DNA of 64,000 nucleotides, taken from Pseudomonas pergaminensis. GTDB lineage: Bacteria; Pseudomonadota; Gammaproteobacteria; Pseudomonadales; Pseudomonadaceae. Of this stretch, positions 26,010 through 33,662 are shown one piece after another (positions within the stretch are counted from its first letter, which is position 1; every line of letters begins with the position of its first letter). Both the position numbers and the translations under genes were made by a program. Below the pieces are notes generated by a model. That model had not been told where the DNA came from, ran no database searches, and was given only the letters and a program-made list of their open reading frames with translations. The stretch lies in the NCBI RefSeq assembly GCF_024112395.2, contig NZ_CP078013.2, positions 5,736,501 to 5,800,500 of the forward strand. The letters are read 5' to 3'.

Positions 26010-28760
26010 TCAGAATTTGTATTCCAACATCCCGCTCAGGGTCCGGCCGCGGGCCAGGCTGAGGTTGTTGGCATCGCCCATGGCGACGAAATAGGCCTCA
26101 TCGGTGGCGTTTTCCAACGCCAGCGCAATGTTCAAGTGGTCGGTCATCCAGTAGCTGGCGTACAGGTCATACAGGGTGTACTGGGGCCAGAGCGCCTGGT
26201 CGATCAGGTCGTAACCCTGCTGATTCAGGTTCTCCCCATTGCCCGCGCTGTAGCGCACACGCACGCCGGTATCCAGGCGTTTGTCCAGGAAGCGCGCCCC
26301 CAGGGTCAGGGAGCCGCGGTCGGCGGGCATGTAGGTGGCGTTACCCATGATCCGGCCGCAACTTTCCTTGTTGTTGGCGACGTCATCGTCGAGCACTTCG
26401 TAGCGGGTCACGAGCCGGATGCGGGAAACGCCGTTTGCGTCCACATAGCGTTCGATACGCGACGTGCTCGGCCCGTTCTTCTTCGCGCCGCCCAGGTAGT
26501 AGTTCTTCGAACAGAACTCGTTGCTGCCGATCATGTGGGTGTAGCTGAAGTTGGCGTACGCCCGGCCCATGTCGTAGTTGAGCTGGTACTCCATGCCGCG
26601 AAAGCGCGTGGGGTTGGTGTTGTTGACGTAGGCCATGGTGCCGAGAAAGCCGCCGACGGTGGTTTCCGGCAGGCTGACGCTGGTGTTCAGGAACGAGAAG
26701 TTCTCGATCTTGGTATCGAAGTAAGCCACCTTCATGCCCAGGCGGTCGTCACTGAACAACAACCCTTCCTTGAACACGTTCATGCCCACTTCCCAATCCT
26801 TGGATTCCTCCGGCTTGAGGTAAGGGTTTGGAAACACACGCTCCCCCGAGCCGCCGCCGTGGGGGCGACCGGTCATGAAGGTTTCGGTCACCCCTGGTGG
26901 GCGCCAGCCCTTGCCCCAGCGGGTGTACAACTGCAACCAGTCCACGCCGGGTTTAACCGCGATGCCGAAGGTCGGGGAAAACTGGCCTTCCTCACGGTCG
27001 ATATCAATCACTTCGGACACGCGCTTGGCGCCCACCAGGCTGCTGTAGAAGCGATCACGCCGGTACAGCGTCATGCCGGTTTCGCCTTCAAGCCTGTAGC
27101 GGTCGTAACGCAGGCCGCCGTCGACGGTCAGCCAGTCGTCATATTCGTATTGCAGGTTATTGAAGAGGCTGGCGATGGTACGTTTACCGCCGGGCGTGCC
27201 GCCTTCTGCATAGGGCAGCAGGCCGAGCAGGTTGACGGCTTCGACCTTGTTGGTCCGTGGCTTGAACTCGTCCTGGTACAACTCCACGCCGTAGTTCCAG
27301 CTCACATGTCCCCATTCGCCGAAATCAAAACGCGAGGTGTTGTCACCCTGTAGACCCCAGGTGTCAGTCTGGAAGTGATCGGTGTAGGCCCCCACGTAGT
27401 TGCCGGTGCCCACCGACGCCATGTTCGGTGTGTTGGCACGGTCCAGTTGAGTGGTGACGTAGTAAACCTTGGCCTTCAGATCGACCAGTGGGTTATCCGG
27501 CGTGTAGCTGTAGTCCAGCGCAAAGTTCTTGGCGTTGAGGTTGTTCTTGCTGACACGGTGGTAGAACACACTTTGATTGTCATCGGAGGTATAGGCCCAG
27601 GCATCGTTGCTGTCGCTGTCACTCTCCAGGTAGCTCAGTTGCACACGCTGGTCATTCGGCAGGTTGAGGCCGAGCTTGATGATCTGCGAACGGGTCACGC
27701 TGCCCATGTCGCCGACTTCGCTGTTCAACCAATCATCGAACGCGGCAGGCATGACCTTGCGCGCACGCAGGTTGGTGCCCAGCTTCTGGTCATTGTGGGT
27801 ACCGGCGCGGTAGTTGCCGAAATGCCGCTCGCTATAGCCGAGCAGCACATCGCCGCGCTCATCACCAAAGGCAAACACGCCACTGCCATTGAAGTAGGTA
27901 CCGTTGCCCAACTCACCGATACCGCTGCCCGCGCGAAAACGTCCGCCGATCTCTTTACCGTCCTTGAGGAACTCGCTGGCGTCCAGGGTCTTGAACGAGG
28001 CGATCCCGCCGAGTACGGCCGCCCCACCCTGCCCCGACTGGCTGCCCTTGTCGATCTCGATGCTGGAAACGAACTCCGGGTCGATCACCATGGTGCCGTT
28101 GCGCTGCTGGTGACCGTTGACGTTGAAATTCTGGCGCATGCCGTCGATGTTCATGTTCACGCGGCCGTAATCCTGCACGCCACGGATATTCACCGAGAGG
28201 CCGGGGTCACGCTGGTTGACGGCGGTGTAGACGCCGGCGGTTTCCTCAAGCATGTCGGCCGCGTGACGGGGTGGGCGTTTGTCGATCATGTCACGGCTGA
28301 TGACTGCCACGGACTTTGGGGTCTGATACACCCAATCACTGGCCTGGCCAGTGGTGTTGCCGGTGATGGTTGTGGTGCCTACGGTCATGGCGCCGTCGTG
28401 ATCGTCGCGGACACGGTTGAGCGTGACCTGGCGCTCGCTGGTAAAGCGATACTCCACCGGCGCGGCCCCGAGCAAACGGCCCAGGCCTTCCTGCACGCTG
28501 AAACTGCCCTTGATCGCCGTGCTGCTCAAGCCTTGCAGACGCTGGCTGTCGAACAACACCTGCAAACCGGCCTGATCAGCAAAGGCCAGCACGGCACTGC
28601 CCAGAGGTTGCGCGGGAATATCAAACGTCAGCACGGCAGGTTGAGTCGCGCCCGACTGCGGCTGCGCGGCACACACCGGAGCGACTGCGGCGAACAGCCC
28701 CAGATGAATGGCCAGGGCTAACCGGCTACCGGTGATACGCCCCTTGTTGAGTGCTGACAT
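26010..28760 (-). CDS. hasR: TonB-dependent hemophore/haem receptor HasR with signalling domain
   Basis: 916-residue outer-membrane receptor. Signal peptide to about residue 32, then an STN signalling domain (about 45-115, 'FDIPAQPLGSAVLAFADQAG'), which contacts the anti-sigma factor HasS. A plug domain follows (about 135-270, 'NIRGVQDYGRVNMNIDGMRQ') and a C-terminal 22-strand barrel ending 'LSGMLEYKF'. It imports haem from HasA. The STN domain together with hasI and hasS upstream shows haem-responsive cell-surface signalling. Separated from hasS by a ~950-bp repeat-rich block, so it probably has its own promoter. Confidence 0.95.
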   Translation of the reverse strand: MSALNKGRITGSRLALAIHLGLFAAVAPVCAAQPQSGATQPAVLTFDIPAQPLGSAVLAFADQAGLQVLFDSQRLQGLSSTAIKGSFSVQEGLGRLLGAAPVEYRFTSERQVTLNRVRDDHDGAMTVGTTTITGNTTGQASDWVYQTPKSVAVISRDMIDKRPPRHAADMLEETAGVYTAVNQRDPGLSVNIRGVQDYGRVNMNIDGMRQNFNVNGHQQRNGTMVIDPEFVSSIEIDKGSQSGQGGAAVLGGIASFKTLDASEFLKDGKEIGGRFRAGSGIGELGNGTYFNGSGVFAFGDERGDVLLGYSERHFGNYRAGTHNDQKLGTNLRARKVMPAAFDDWLNSEVGDMGSVTRSQIIKLGLNLPNDQRVQLSYLESDSDSNDAWAYTSDDNQSVFYHRVSKNNLNAKNFALDYSYTPDNPLVDLKAKVYYVTTQLDRANTPNMASVGTGNYVGAYTDHFQTDTWGLQGDNTSRFDFGEWGHVSWNYGVELYQDEFKPRTNKVEAVNLLGLLPYAEGGTPGGKRTIASLFNNLQYEYDDWLTVDGGLRYDRYRLEGETGMTLYRRDRFYSSLVGAKRVSEVIDIDREEGQFSPTFGIAVKPGVDWLQLYTRWGKGWRPPGVTETFMTGRPHGGGSGERVFPNPYLKPEESKDWEVGMNVFKEGLLFSDDRLGMKVAYFDTKIENFSFLNTSVSLPETTVGGFLGTMAYVNNTNPTRFRGMEYQLNYDMGRAYANFSYTHMIGSNEFCSKNYYLGGAKKNGPSTSRIERYVDANGVSRIRLVTRYEVLDDDVANNKESCGRIMGNATYMPADRGSLTLGARFLDKRLDTGVRVRYSAGNGENLNQQGYDLIDQALWPQYTLYDLYASYWMTDHLNIALALENATDEAYFVAMGDANNLSLARGRTLSGMLEYKF

Positions 28761-28983
28761 TTAGGATGTTCCCTGCGCTAAGCGTTTTTTGTTTATGCGA
28801 ATGCTTCTCACCTAGCAAGACGTACGACGCGCAGGAAGTCAGTAAGACTTTTTCAAAAGTTTTTTAACAAAGGGATGTCAGGCAGCAAAAAGGAGCCGCT
28901 TGCCGGCGATAACCACAGGTACGAACACAACGCTAGCCCCAGGTACCCACGATGCGAAGCGAGCCGCTTTTGATCGTGATCTT

Positions 28984-29031
28984 GATCTGGCTTTTGATCT
29001 GGCTTGTGATCTGGCTTGTGATCTGGCTTTT
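28984..29031. repeat. Four tandem 12-bp repeats (GATCTGGCTTKT)
   Basis: GATCTGGCTTTT, GATCTGGCTTGT, GATCTGGCTTGT and GATCTGGCTTTT follow one another without a gap, with degenerate GATC-containing copies on both sides. Being a multiple of three, it keeps spurious frames open on both strands. Confidence 0.9.
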
Positions 29032-29068
29032 GATCTTAGGCGCCCCGTCAAACACGCTGGCCGGAATT

Positions 29069-29291
29069 CGACAGGGATTTGGGGGGTAAACCGGCAGGGA
29101 TGCCGGTTTAGCCGCCCCGCGCCATGGATGGCGCGTGGCGGCGGCCCCCCAAATACCTGTCGGATTACGGGCACACCGAGCCTAGGCGAGGTGCCGAGTG
29201 TTGGGGCAAGAGCGTTTTGCTTACTTTTGCGCTTTTCAAAAGTGAGCCGCCGTAAGGGCGGAACCCATAGCAGCCGTTACCCAAATAACGG
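29069..29291. repeat. Multi-hairpin intergenic element
   Basis: Outer 18-base arms (29069-29086 and 29145-29162, one mismatch) enclose two perfect inner hairpins: TAAACCGGCA-GGGA-TGCCGGTTTA (29087-29110) and an 8-bp stem around 29118-29135. Further hairpins follow: CCGCC/GGGCGG near 29248-29261 and CCGTTA/TAACGG (29274-29291). No convincing gene overlaps it. I believe similar blocks recur in fluorescens-group genomes, but only one copy is in this window. Confidence 0.75.
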
Positions 29292-29320
29292 ATATGTACC
29301 CGGTCTGCCCCAACATCCAG

Positions 29321-29660
29321 GTCGGCTGTCAGGCCGCCTTCGCAGGCAAGCCAGCTCCCACATTTGGACCGTGGGGTGACAGTGGGAGAGTGGTCGGCTG
29401 CCAGGCCGCCTTCGCAGGCAAGCCAGCTCCCACATCTGGACCGTGGGGTGACAGTGGGAGAGTGGTCGGCTGTCAGGGCGCCTTCGCAGGCAAGCCAGCT
29501 CCCACATTTGGACCGTGGGGTGACAGTGGGAGAGTGGTCGGCAGTTAGGCCGCCTTCGCAGGCAAGCCTGCTCCCACATTTGGATCGTGGGGTGACAGTG
29601 GGAGAGTGGTCGGCAGTTAGGCCGCCTTCGCGGGCAAGCCTGCTCCCACAGTTGGATCGG
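29321..29660. repeat. Five tandem 72-bp REP-bearing repeats
   Basis: Units start at 29321, 29393, 29465, 29537 and 29609, exactly 72 bp apart; the last is partial. Each holds one REP core (GCAGGCAAGCCAGCTCCCAC or a GGGCAAGCCTGCTCCCAC variant) in the same orientation, joined by GTGGGGTGACAGTGGGAGAG linkers. With the two elements above it fills the 28761-29712 interval between hasR and hasS. Apparent frames here are artefacts of the 72-bp period. Confidence 0.95.
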
Positions 29661-29712
29661 CTGTCAGGCCGCTGGCGGGAGCACGGTCCCTTGGCCAGCG
29701 CCAACAGGACAA

Positions 29713-30711
29713 TCAATAGATCAGGCTTAAGCCCGCCAGGTCCAAGCGCTGCACTTGCAGCTCCTGGGTCAGCGTGCCAAGGGCAGTGTCGAGCATGTCG
29801 AGACGAAACACCCCGCTGACCTCGCGATCACCCAATGCCGAATCGGCCAACACCACACGCCCAGGCCGGTAGCGGTTGAGCTGCTCGATAACCTTGGCCA
29901 ACGGCTGGCGATCAAAAATCAGCACGCCGCGTCGCCAACTGGTGGCCCGCTCTACATCGAGCTGGTCCAGGGGCACGATGCCCTCCTCGAGGTTATAGCG
30001 CGCAGCCAGGCCCTCCTTGACCACCCGGTCGGCCGGCCCCTTTTTCGGGATAGCTTGCAAGGAAACCTCGACACTGTGCTCCAGCACGCCGACCCACGCC
30101 TGGCTATCGCCCTCGCGCTCCACCACAAACCGCGTGCCCAAGGCGCGGGTTTGCCCCCCGGCGCTTTGCACCACGAACGGCCGGGTTTCCTCACCCACCA
30201 TCGGCGCCACATCAAAGATCGCCGAGCCCTGGAGCAGGCTGATACGGCGTTGCACACCGTCGTAGTCCAGGCGGATGGCACTGTCGGAGTCCAGCTCCAC
30301 CTTGCTGCCATCGGCCAGGTGCACGGTGCGCACCTCGCCTTTCTGGGTGATGTAGTCGGCTTGCATCCGCAGCACCATGTCCGGCCCGCGCACCCAGCCG
30401 ACACCGGCCACCACCATAACCAACGCGACGGCGGCCGCACGCTGCCATGGCCGACGCCGCGTGGAACGCCGCACGAGTGGCGTCGCCGCTGGCGGGCGCT
30501 GACGGTGCACCGGTTCGTCCTTGTACACGTCACCCAATGCCGCCCAGGTCTGCTCGGCAAAGCGCAATGCCGCTTCATGGCGGCTGTCGCAGGCGATCCA
30601 ATGCTGCAGCTCGGCCTGCTCCTGTTCGGTCAGGGCACCGGCGTGCAAGCGCACCGTCCACTCGGCGGCCGCCTCGGTAATGCTGTGCTGTTGCGGACCC
30701 TGGCTATTCAC
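29713..30711 (-). CDS. hasS: FecR-family anti-sigma factor HasS
   Basis: 332-residue inner-membrane regulator. The cytoplasmic N-terminal DUF4880/FecR_N region (about 8-55, 'AAEWTVRLHAGALTEQEQAE') binds the sigma factor. One membrane helix (about 91-107) leads to the periplasmic FecR domain ('VRTVHLADGSKVELDSDSAI') and a C-terminal part that contacts the STN domain of HasR ('VIEQLNRYRPGRVVLAD'). It starts with GTG; no ATG fits better. It lies 63 bp downstream of hasI on the same strand. Confidence 0.92.
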   Translation of the reverse strand: MNSQGPQQHSITEAAAEWTVRLHAGALTEQEQAELQHWIACDSRHEAALRFAEQTWAALGDVYKDEPVHRQRPPAATPLVRRSTRRRPWQRAAAVALVMVVAGVGWVRGPDMVLRMQADYITQKGEVRTVHLADGSKVELDSDSAIRLDYDGVQRRISLLQGSAIFDVAPMVGEETRPFVVQSAGGQTRALGTRFVVEREGDSQAWVGVLEHSVEVSLQAIPKKGPADRVVKEGLAARYNLEEGIVPLDQLDVERATSWRRGVLIFDRQPLAKVIEQLNRYRPGRVVLADSALGDREVSGVFRLDMLDTALGTLTQELQVQRLDLAGLSLIY

Positions 30712-30774
30712 GTGTGAATCTCGAATTTTTCGTTATATAACGCTGTGACGTCTGACCTGGTGCATTTCGGTAAC

Positions 30775-31296
30775 TCATTCGTCGGATGGCGCCACCTCGC
30801 CTTCCTGCAAGCGCTGCATCACGTAGGCCAACGCCTTGGCCAGATGCTTTTGCACTGAGCTGTCAGAGATGTCCAAGTGCCGGGCGACCTGGGCGTGGGT
30901 CATGCCTTCGATGCGGTTGAGACGGAAAATCTGCTGGGTGCGTTCCGGCAACTCCGCCAGTGCCTGCTTCAATGCCTGTCGCTGTTGCTGCGCCATTGCC
31001 TGAGCCTCCAACCCGGCCACTTCATCTTCAATCTCGGCCAGCGCCTCGTGGGGCACGGAGTCTGTCTTGCGCCGCGCTTCCTGGCGAATATGGTCGATCA
31101 GCAGATTGCTCGCCGTTCTATAGAGATAGCCCTGGGAGTTGTCGATGCGCTCGCCGGCCGGTTTTTCCGCCAGGCGCAGGAAACTCTCCTGCACCAGGTC
31201 TGCGGCCAACTGCGGGTCCCGCACCTTGCGCGCCAGATACCCGCGCAAGGTATCGGCGTGCTTGAGAAACAGGCCTTTGAGATCCACGTCCGACAA
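30775..31296 (-). CDS. hasI: ECF sigma factor HasI (FecI-type)
   Basis: 173-residue iron-starvation sigma factor. Region 2 is 'LVQESFLRLAEKPAGE' through 'SNLLIDHIRQEARR'; region 4 is 'LPERTQQIFRLNRIEGMTHA' through 'SVQKHLAKALAYVM'. It should direct transcription of hasR and hasA when HasR senses haem. The start is a TTG at 31296, with AGGGAG 5 bases upstream, which fits low basal expression. A Fur-like box lies about 50-70 bp upstream. Confidence 0.92.
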   Translation of the reverse strand: MSDVDLKGLFLKHADTLRGYLARKVRDPQLAADLVQESFLRLAEKPAGERIDNSQGYLYRTASNLLIDHIRQEARRKTDSVPHEALAEIEDEVAGLEAQAMAQQQRQALKQALAELPERTQQIFRLNRIEGMTHAQVARHLDISDSSVQKHLAKALAYVMQRLQEGEVAPSDE

Positions 31297-31346
31297 ACCG
31301 ACTCCCTGGAATGTTAAGGAAACAGACGGGCATCTTAAGCGTTGTC

Positions 31347-31365
31347 GAGAATGATTTTCAATTGA
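31347..31365 (-). promoter_or_regulatory. Possible Fur box upstream of hasI
   Basis: GAGAATGATTTTCAATTGA matches the 19-bp Fur consensus at about 12 of 19 positions, with the strong half GAGAATGAT intact. It lies 51 bp upstream of the hasI start, in the divergent hasI-aroQ region. Iron repression of hasI through Fur is the known scheme in other has systems. Confidence 0.55.
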
Positions 31366-31503
31366 TATCTAATCTGATTCCACCGCAACAATGAGCCGAT
31401 TAACAGTTCGGTAATCGAACACATCCGGCGCCATCAATTGACCAAATTAACCAACCAGTACATTTTATCCACGCAACTAACAAGAACTGTGGAGATCCAC
31501 CCT

Positions 31504-31953
31504 ATGCCGCCCATCGTGCTGGTGCTCAACGGCCCCAACCTCAACCTGCTCGGCACCCGCGAGCCCGCTACCTACGGCCACGAAACCCTCGCCGATGTCG
31601 CCGCCCTGTGTGGGCGCAGCGCCGATCAGCTCGGTTTGAACATCGAATTTCGCCAGACCAACCACGAAGGCGAATTGCTCGACTGGATCCACGGCGCCCG
31701 CGCCCGCTGCGCTGGCATTGTGATCAACCCCGCGGCCTGGACCCACACCTCGGTGGCGATTCGCGACGCGCTGGTGGCCAGTGAAGTCCCGGTGATCGAA
31801 GTGCATCTCTCCAATGTGCATGCCCGCGAAGCCTTTCGGCATCACTCGTTTGTGTCGCCTATCGCCAAGGCGGTGCTCGCAGGGTTCGGCAGCCATGGCT
31901 ACCACTTGGCCCTGGAACATTTCAGCCAGTTGCTCAAAGGGTCGTCCCGATGA
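31504..31953 (+). CDS. aroQ: Type II 3-dehydroquinate dehydratase (catabolic copy)
   Basis: 149-residue dodecameric enzyme that converts 3-dehydroquinate to 3-dehydroshikimate. Type II signatures: '[19 protein letters not shown]' with the catalytic Tyr24 loop, '[17 protein letters not shown]', and '[17 protein letters not shown]' with the active-site His. The ATG at 31504 follows GGAG; upstream in-frame codons are not conserved-looking. It overlaps the next dehydrogenase by 4 bases, and the surrounding genes point to quinate breakdown rather than aromatic amino-acid synthesis. Confidence 0.93.
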   Translation: MPPIVLVLNGPNLNLLGTREPATYGHETLADVAALCGRSADQLGLNIEFRQTNHEGELLDWIHGARARCAGIVINPAAWTHTSVAIRDALVASEVPVIEVHLSNVHAREAFRHHSFVSPIAKAVLAGFGSHGYHLALEHFSQLLKGSSR

Positions 31954-32798
31954 AACCGCGCATCCTCGCCGGCCTGATCGGCGCCGGTATCCAGGCTTCC
32001 CGTACACCTGACCTGCATGAACAGGAAGGTGATGCCCAGGGCCTGCGCTACTTGTATCGCCTGATCGACCTCGAACCGCTGCGCCTGGACATCAACGCCC
32101 TGCCCGACCTGCTGGACGCCGCCGAACTCATGCACTTCACCGGACTGAACATTACCTACCCGTGCAAACAGGCAATCCTGCCGTTGCTCGATGAATTGTC
32201 CGACGAGGCTCGCGGCATTGGCGCGGTCAACACGGTGGTGTTCAAGGACGGCAAACGCATCGGCCACAACACCGATTGCCTGGGGTTCGCCGAAGGCTTT
32301 CGGCGCAACTTGAATGACGTCGCCCGCGAGCGTGTGGTGCAGATGGGTGCCGGCGGTGCCGGCGCGGCGGTGGCCCATGCGCTGCTGGCGGAAGGTGTGC
32401 AGCACTTGAGTATTTTCGACGTGGACGCCAGTCGCGCCCGTGACCTTGTGGATAACCTTGCGCTGCGTTTCGGCGCTGGTCGGGCCCAGGTGGGCCAGCA
32501 CCTGGAAAACGCGATGGCCGAGGCCGATGGCTTGGTCAATACCACGCCGATGGGCATGGCCAAACTGCCGGGCACGCCGGTGCCTGCAGCGTTATTGCGG
32601 GCGCAATTGTGGGTCGCGGAGATCGTGTATTTCCCGCTGGAAACCGAACTGCTACGCGACGCCCGCGCCTTGGGTTGCCGCACCTTGGACGGCGGCAACA
32701 TGGCGGTGTTTCAGGCGGTGAAGGCGTTTGAGTTGTTCAGTGGGGAAGTGCCGGATGCACAGCGTATGTTGGCGCATTTCCAGGCCATGAATACCTAA
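31950..32798 (+). CDS. Quinate/shikimate dehydrogenase, NAD-type (AroE superfamily)
   Basis: 282 residues. Substrate-site residues are Ser17 and Thr19 in '[13 protein letters not shown]', catalytic Lys73 in 'NITYPCKQA', Asn94, and Asp109 in 'HNTDCLGF'. The dinucleotide motif is 'GAGGAG' (133-138). After strand 2 the sequence reads '[11 protein letters not shown]', an acidic residue where NADP-using AroE enzymes have 'NRT', which favours NAD+. The 'SRTPxLHExEG' segment resembles corynebacterial quinate/shikimate dehydrogenases. With AroQ and QuiC it would oxidise quinate or shikimate for catabolism. Confidence 0.88.
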   Translation: MKPRILAGLIGAGIQASRTPDLHEQEGDAQGLRYLYRLIDLEPLRLDINALPDLLDAAELMHFTGLNITYPCKQAILPLLDELSDEARGIGAVNTVVFKDGKRIGHNTDCLGFAEGFRRNLNDVARERVVQMGAGGAGAAVAHALLAEGVQHLSIFDVDASRARDLVDNLALRFGAGRAQVGQHLENAMAEADGLVNTTPMGMAKLPGTPVPAALLRAQLWVAEIVYFPLETELLRDARALGCRTLDGGNMAVFQAVKAFELFSGEVPDAQRMLAHFQAMNT

Positions 32799-32820
32799 CT
32801 GCCGAAACCGGATCAAAAAA

Positions 32821-32910
32821 TGTGGGAGCGGGCTTGCTCGCGAATGCGGCGGGTCAGGCAACCATGTTGCGACTGATCCACTGCATTCGCGAGCAAGCCC
32901 GCTCCCACAT
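32821..32910. repeat. REPIN
   Basis: TGTGGGAGCGGGCTTGCTCG and its reverse complement face each other around about 30 bases. It lies between the convergent dehydrogenase and TetR genes and may end both transcripts. Confidence 0.93.
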
Positions 32911-32943
32911 TGATTGCATTTCAGTTTTGAGAGCCGCGCTTAC

Positions 32944-33585
32944 TCAAGCCTGCAAGTAACGCATCACCGACTCACAAATCATGTCCCGATGCCGCTGTTT
33001 AACCGCCTCATCCGACAGATCGATCTGAAAAATCTCACTGAAGGTATGGCGGTTGGACACGCGGTAAAAGCTGAACGAGTTGATCAGCAGGTGCACGTCC
33101 AACGGCTCCAGCCCTTCCCGGAACAAGCCCAGCTCGGCACCACGGCGCAAGGTTTCGCCCAGCCCTTCAAGGATCTTGCTGTTCATCGCCTTGATGGTGT
33201 CGGTGCGCTTCACATATTCGGCATTGTGGATATTTTCGATACTGACGATGCGCACGAAATCCACGTTCTGGTCATGGTGATCAAAAGTGAATTCCACCAG
33301 CCGGCGGATCGCCTCGCGCGGTTCCAGCGCAGTGAGGTTCATGCGCGTTTCGGTGTTGCGGATGTCGCCGTAGAGTTTCTCCAGCACCTCGACGTACAAC
33401 TGCTCCTTACTGCCGAAGTAGTAATAGATCATGCGTTTGGAGGTGTGGATACGCTCGGCGATCGCGTCCACGCGAGCGCCGGAAAGGCCCTGCTGGACAA
33501 ACTCGACGATGGCTTCCTGGAGTATGTTCTCGCGGGTCTTTTCCGGATTGTTCTTACGACTCTTGCGGGGTGCCTCGGAGGTCAT
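32944..33585 (-). CDS. TetR-family regulator of the quinate/shikimate cluster
   Basis: 213 residues. N-terminal helix-turn-helix at about 15-60 ('TRENILQEAIVEFVQQGLSG' ... 'TSKRMIYYYFGSKEQLYVEV'), then an all-helical ligand domain. The ATG at 33585 gives the canonical 'MTSEAPRKSRKNNPEKTREN' start; the frame is open 22 codons further. It lies 77 bp downstream of the quiC fusion gene on the same strand and probably represses quiC and the MFS gene in the absence of pathway intermediate; that role is inferred from position. Confidence 0.85.
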   Translation of the reverse strand: MTSEAPRKSRKNNPEKTRENILQEAIVEFVQQGLSGARVDAIAERIHTSKRMIYYYFGSKEQLYVEVLEKLYGDIRNTETRMNLTALEPREAIRRLVEFTFDHHDQNVDFVRIVSIENIHNAEYVKRTDTIKAMNSKILEGLGETLRRGAELGLFREGLEPLDVHLLINSFSFYRVSNRHTFSEIFQIDLSDEAVKQRHRDMICESVMRYLQA

Positions 33586-33662
33586 GGTGCGCTCACGGCC
33601 AGTGTTATGCAGGCCGTGATTATGGGCCGCGACGCTCGCCGAAGGAAGCACCCGACCCGCCG

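Noticed and set aside
28888..29174. Small Arg/Ser/Lys/Ala-rich minus-strand frame and its plus-strand mirror over the 12-bp repeat
   Set aside because: Composition follows directly from the 12-bp repeat and multi-hairpin element; no ribosome site.
29165..29716. 183-residue minus-strand frame with internal repeats, and plus-strand frames in the same place
   Set aside because: The repeats come from the 72-bp REP array, whose period is a multiple of three, so frames stay open by chance. No start or ribosome site.
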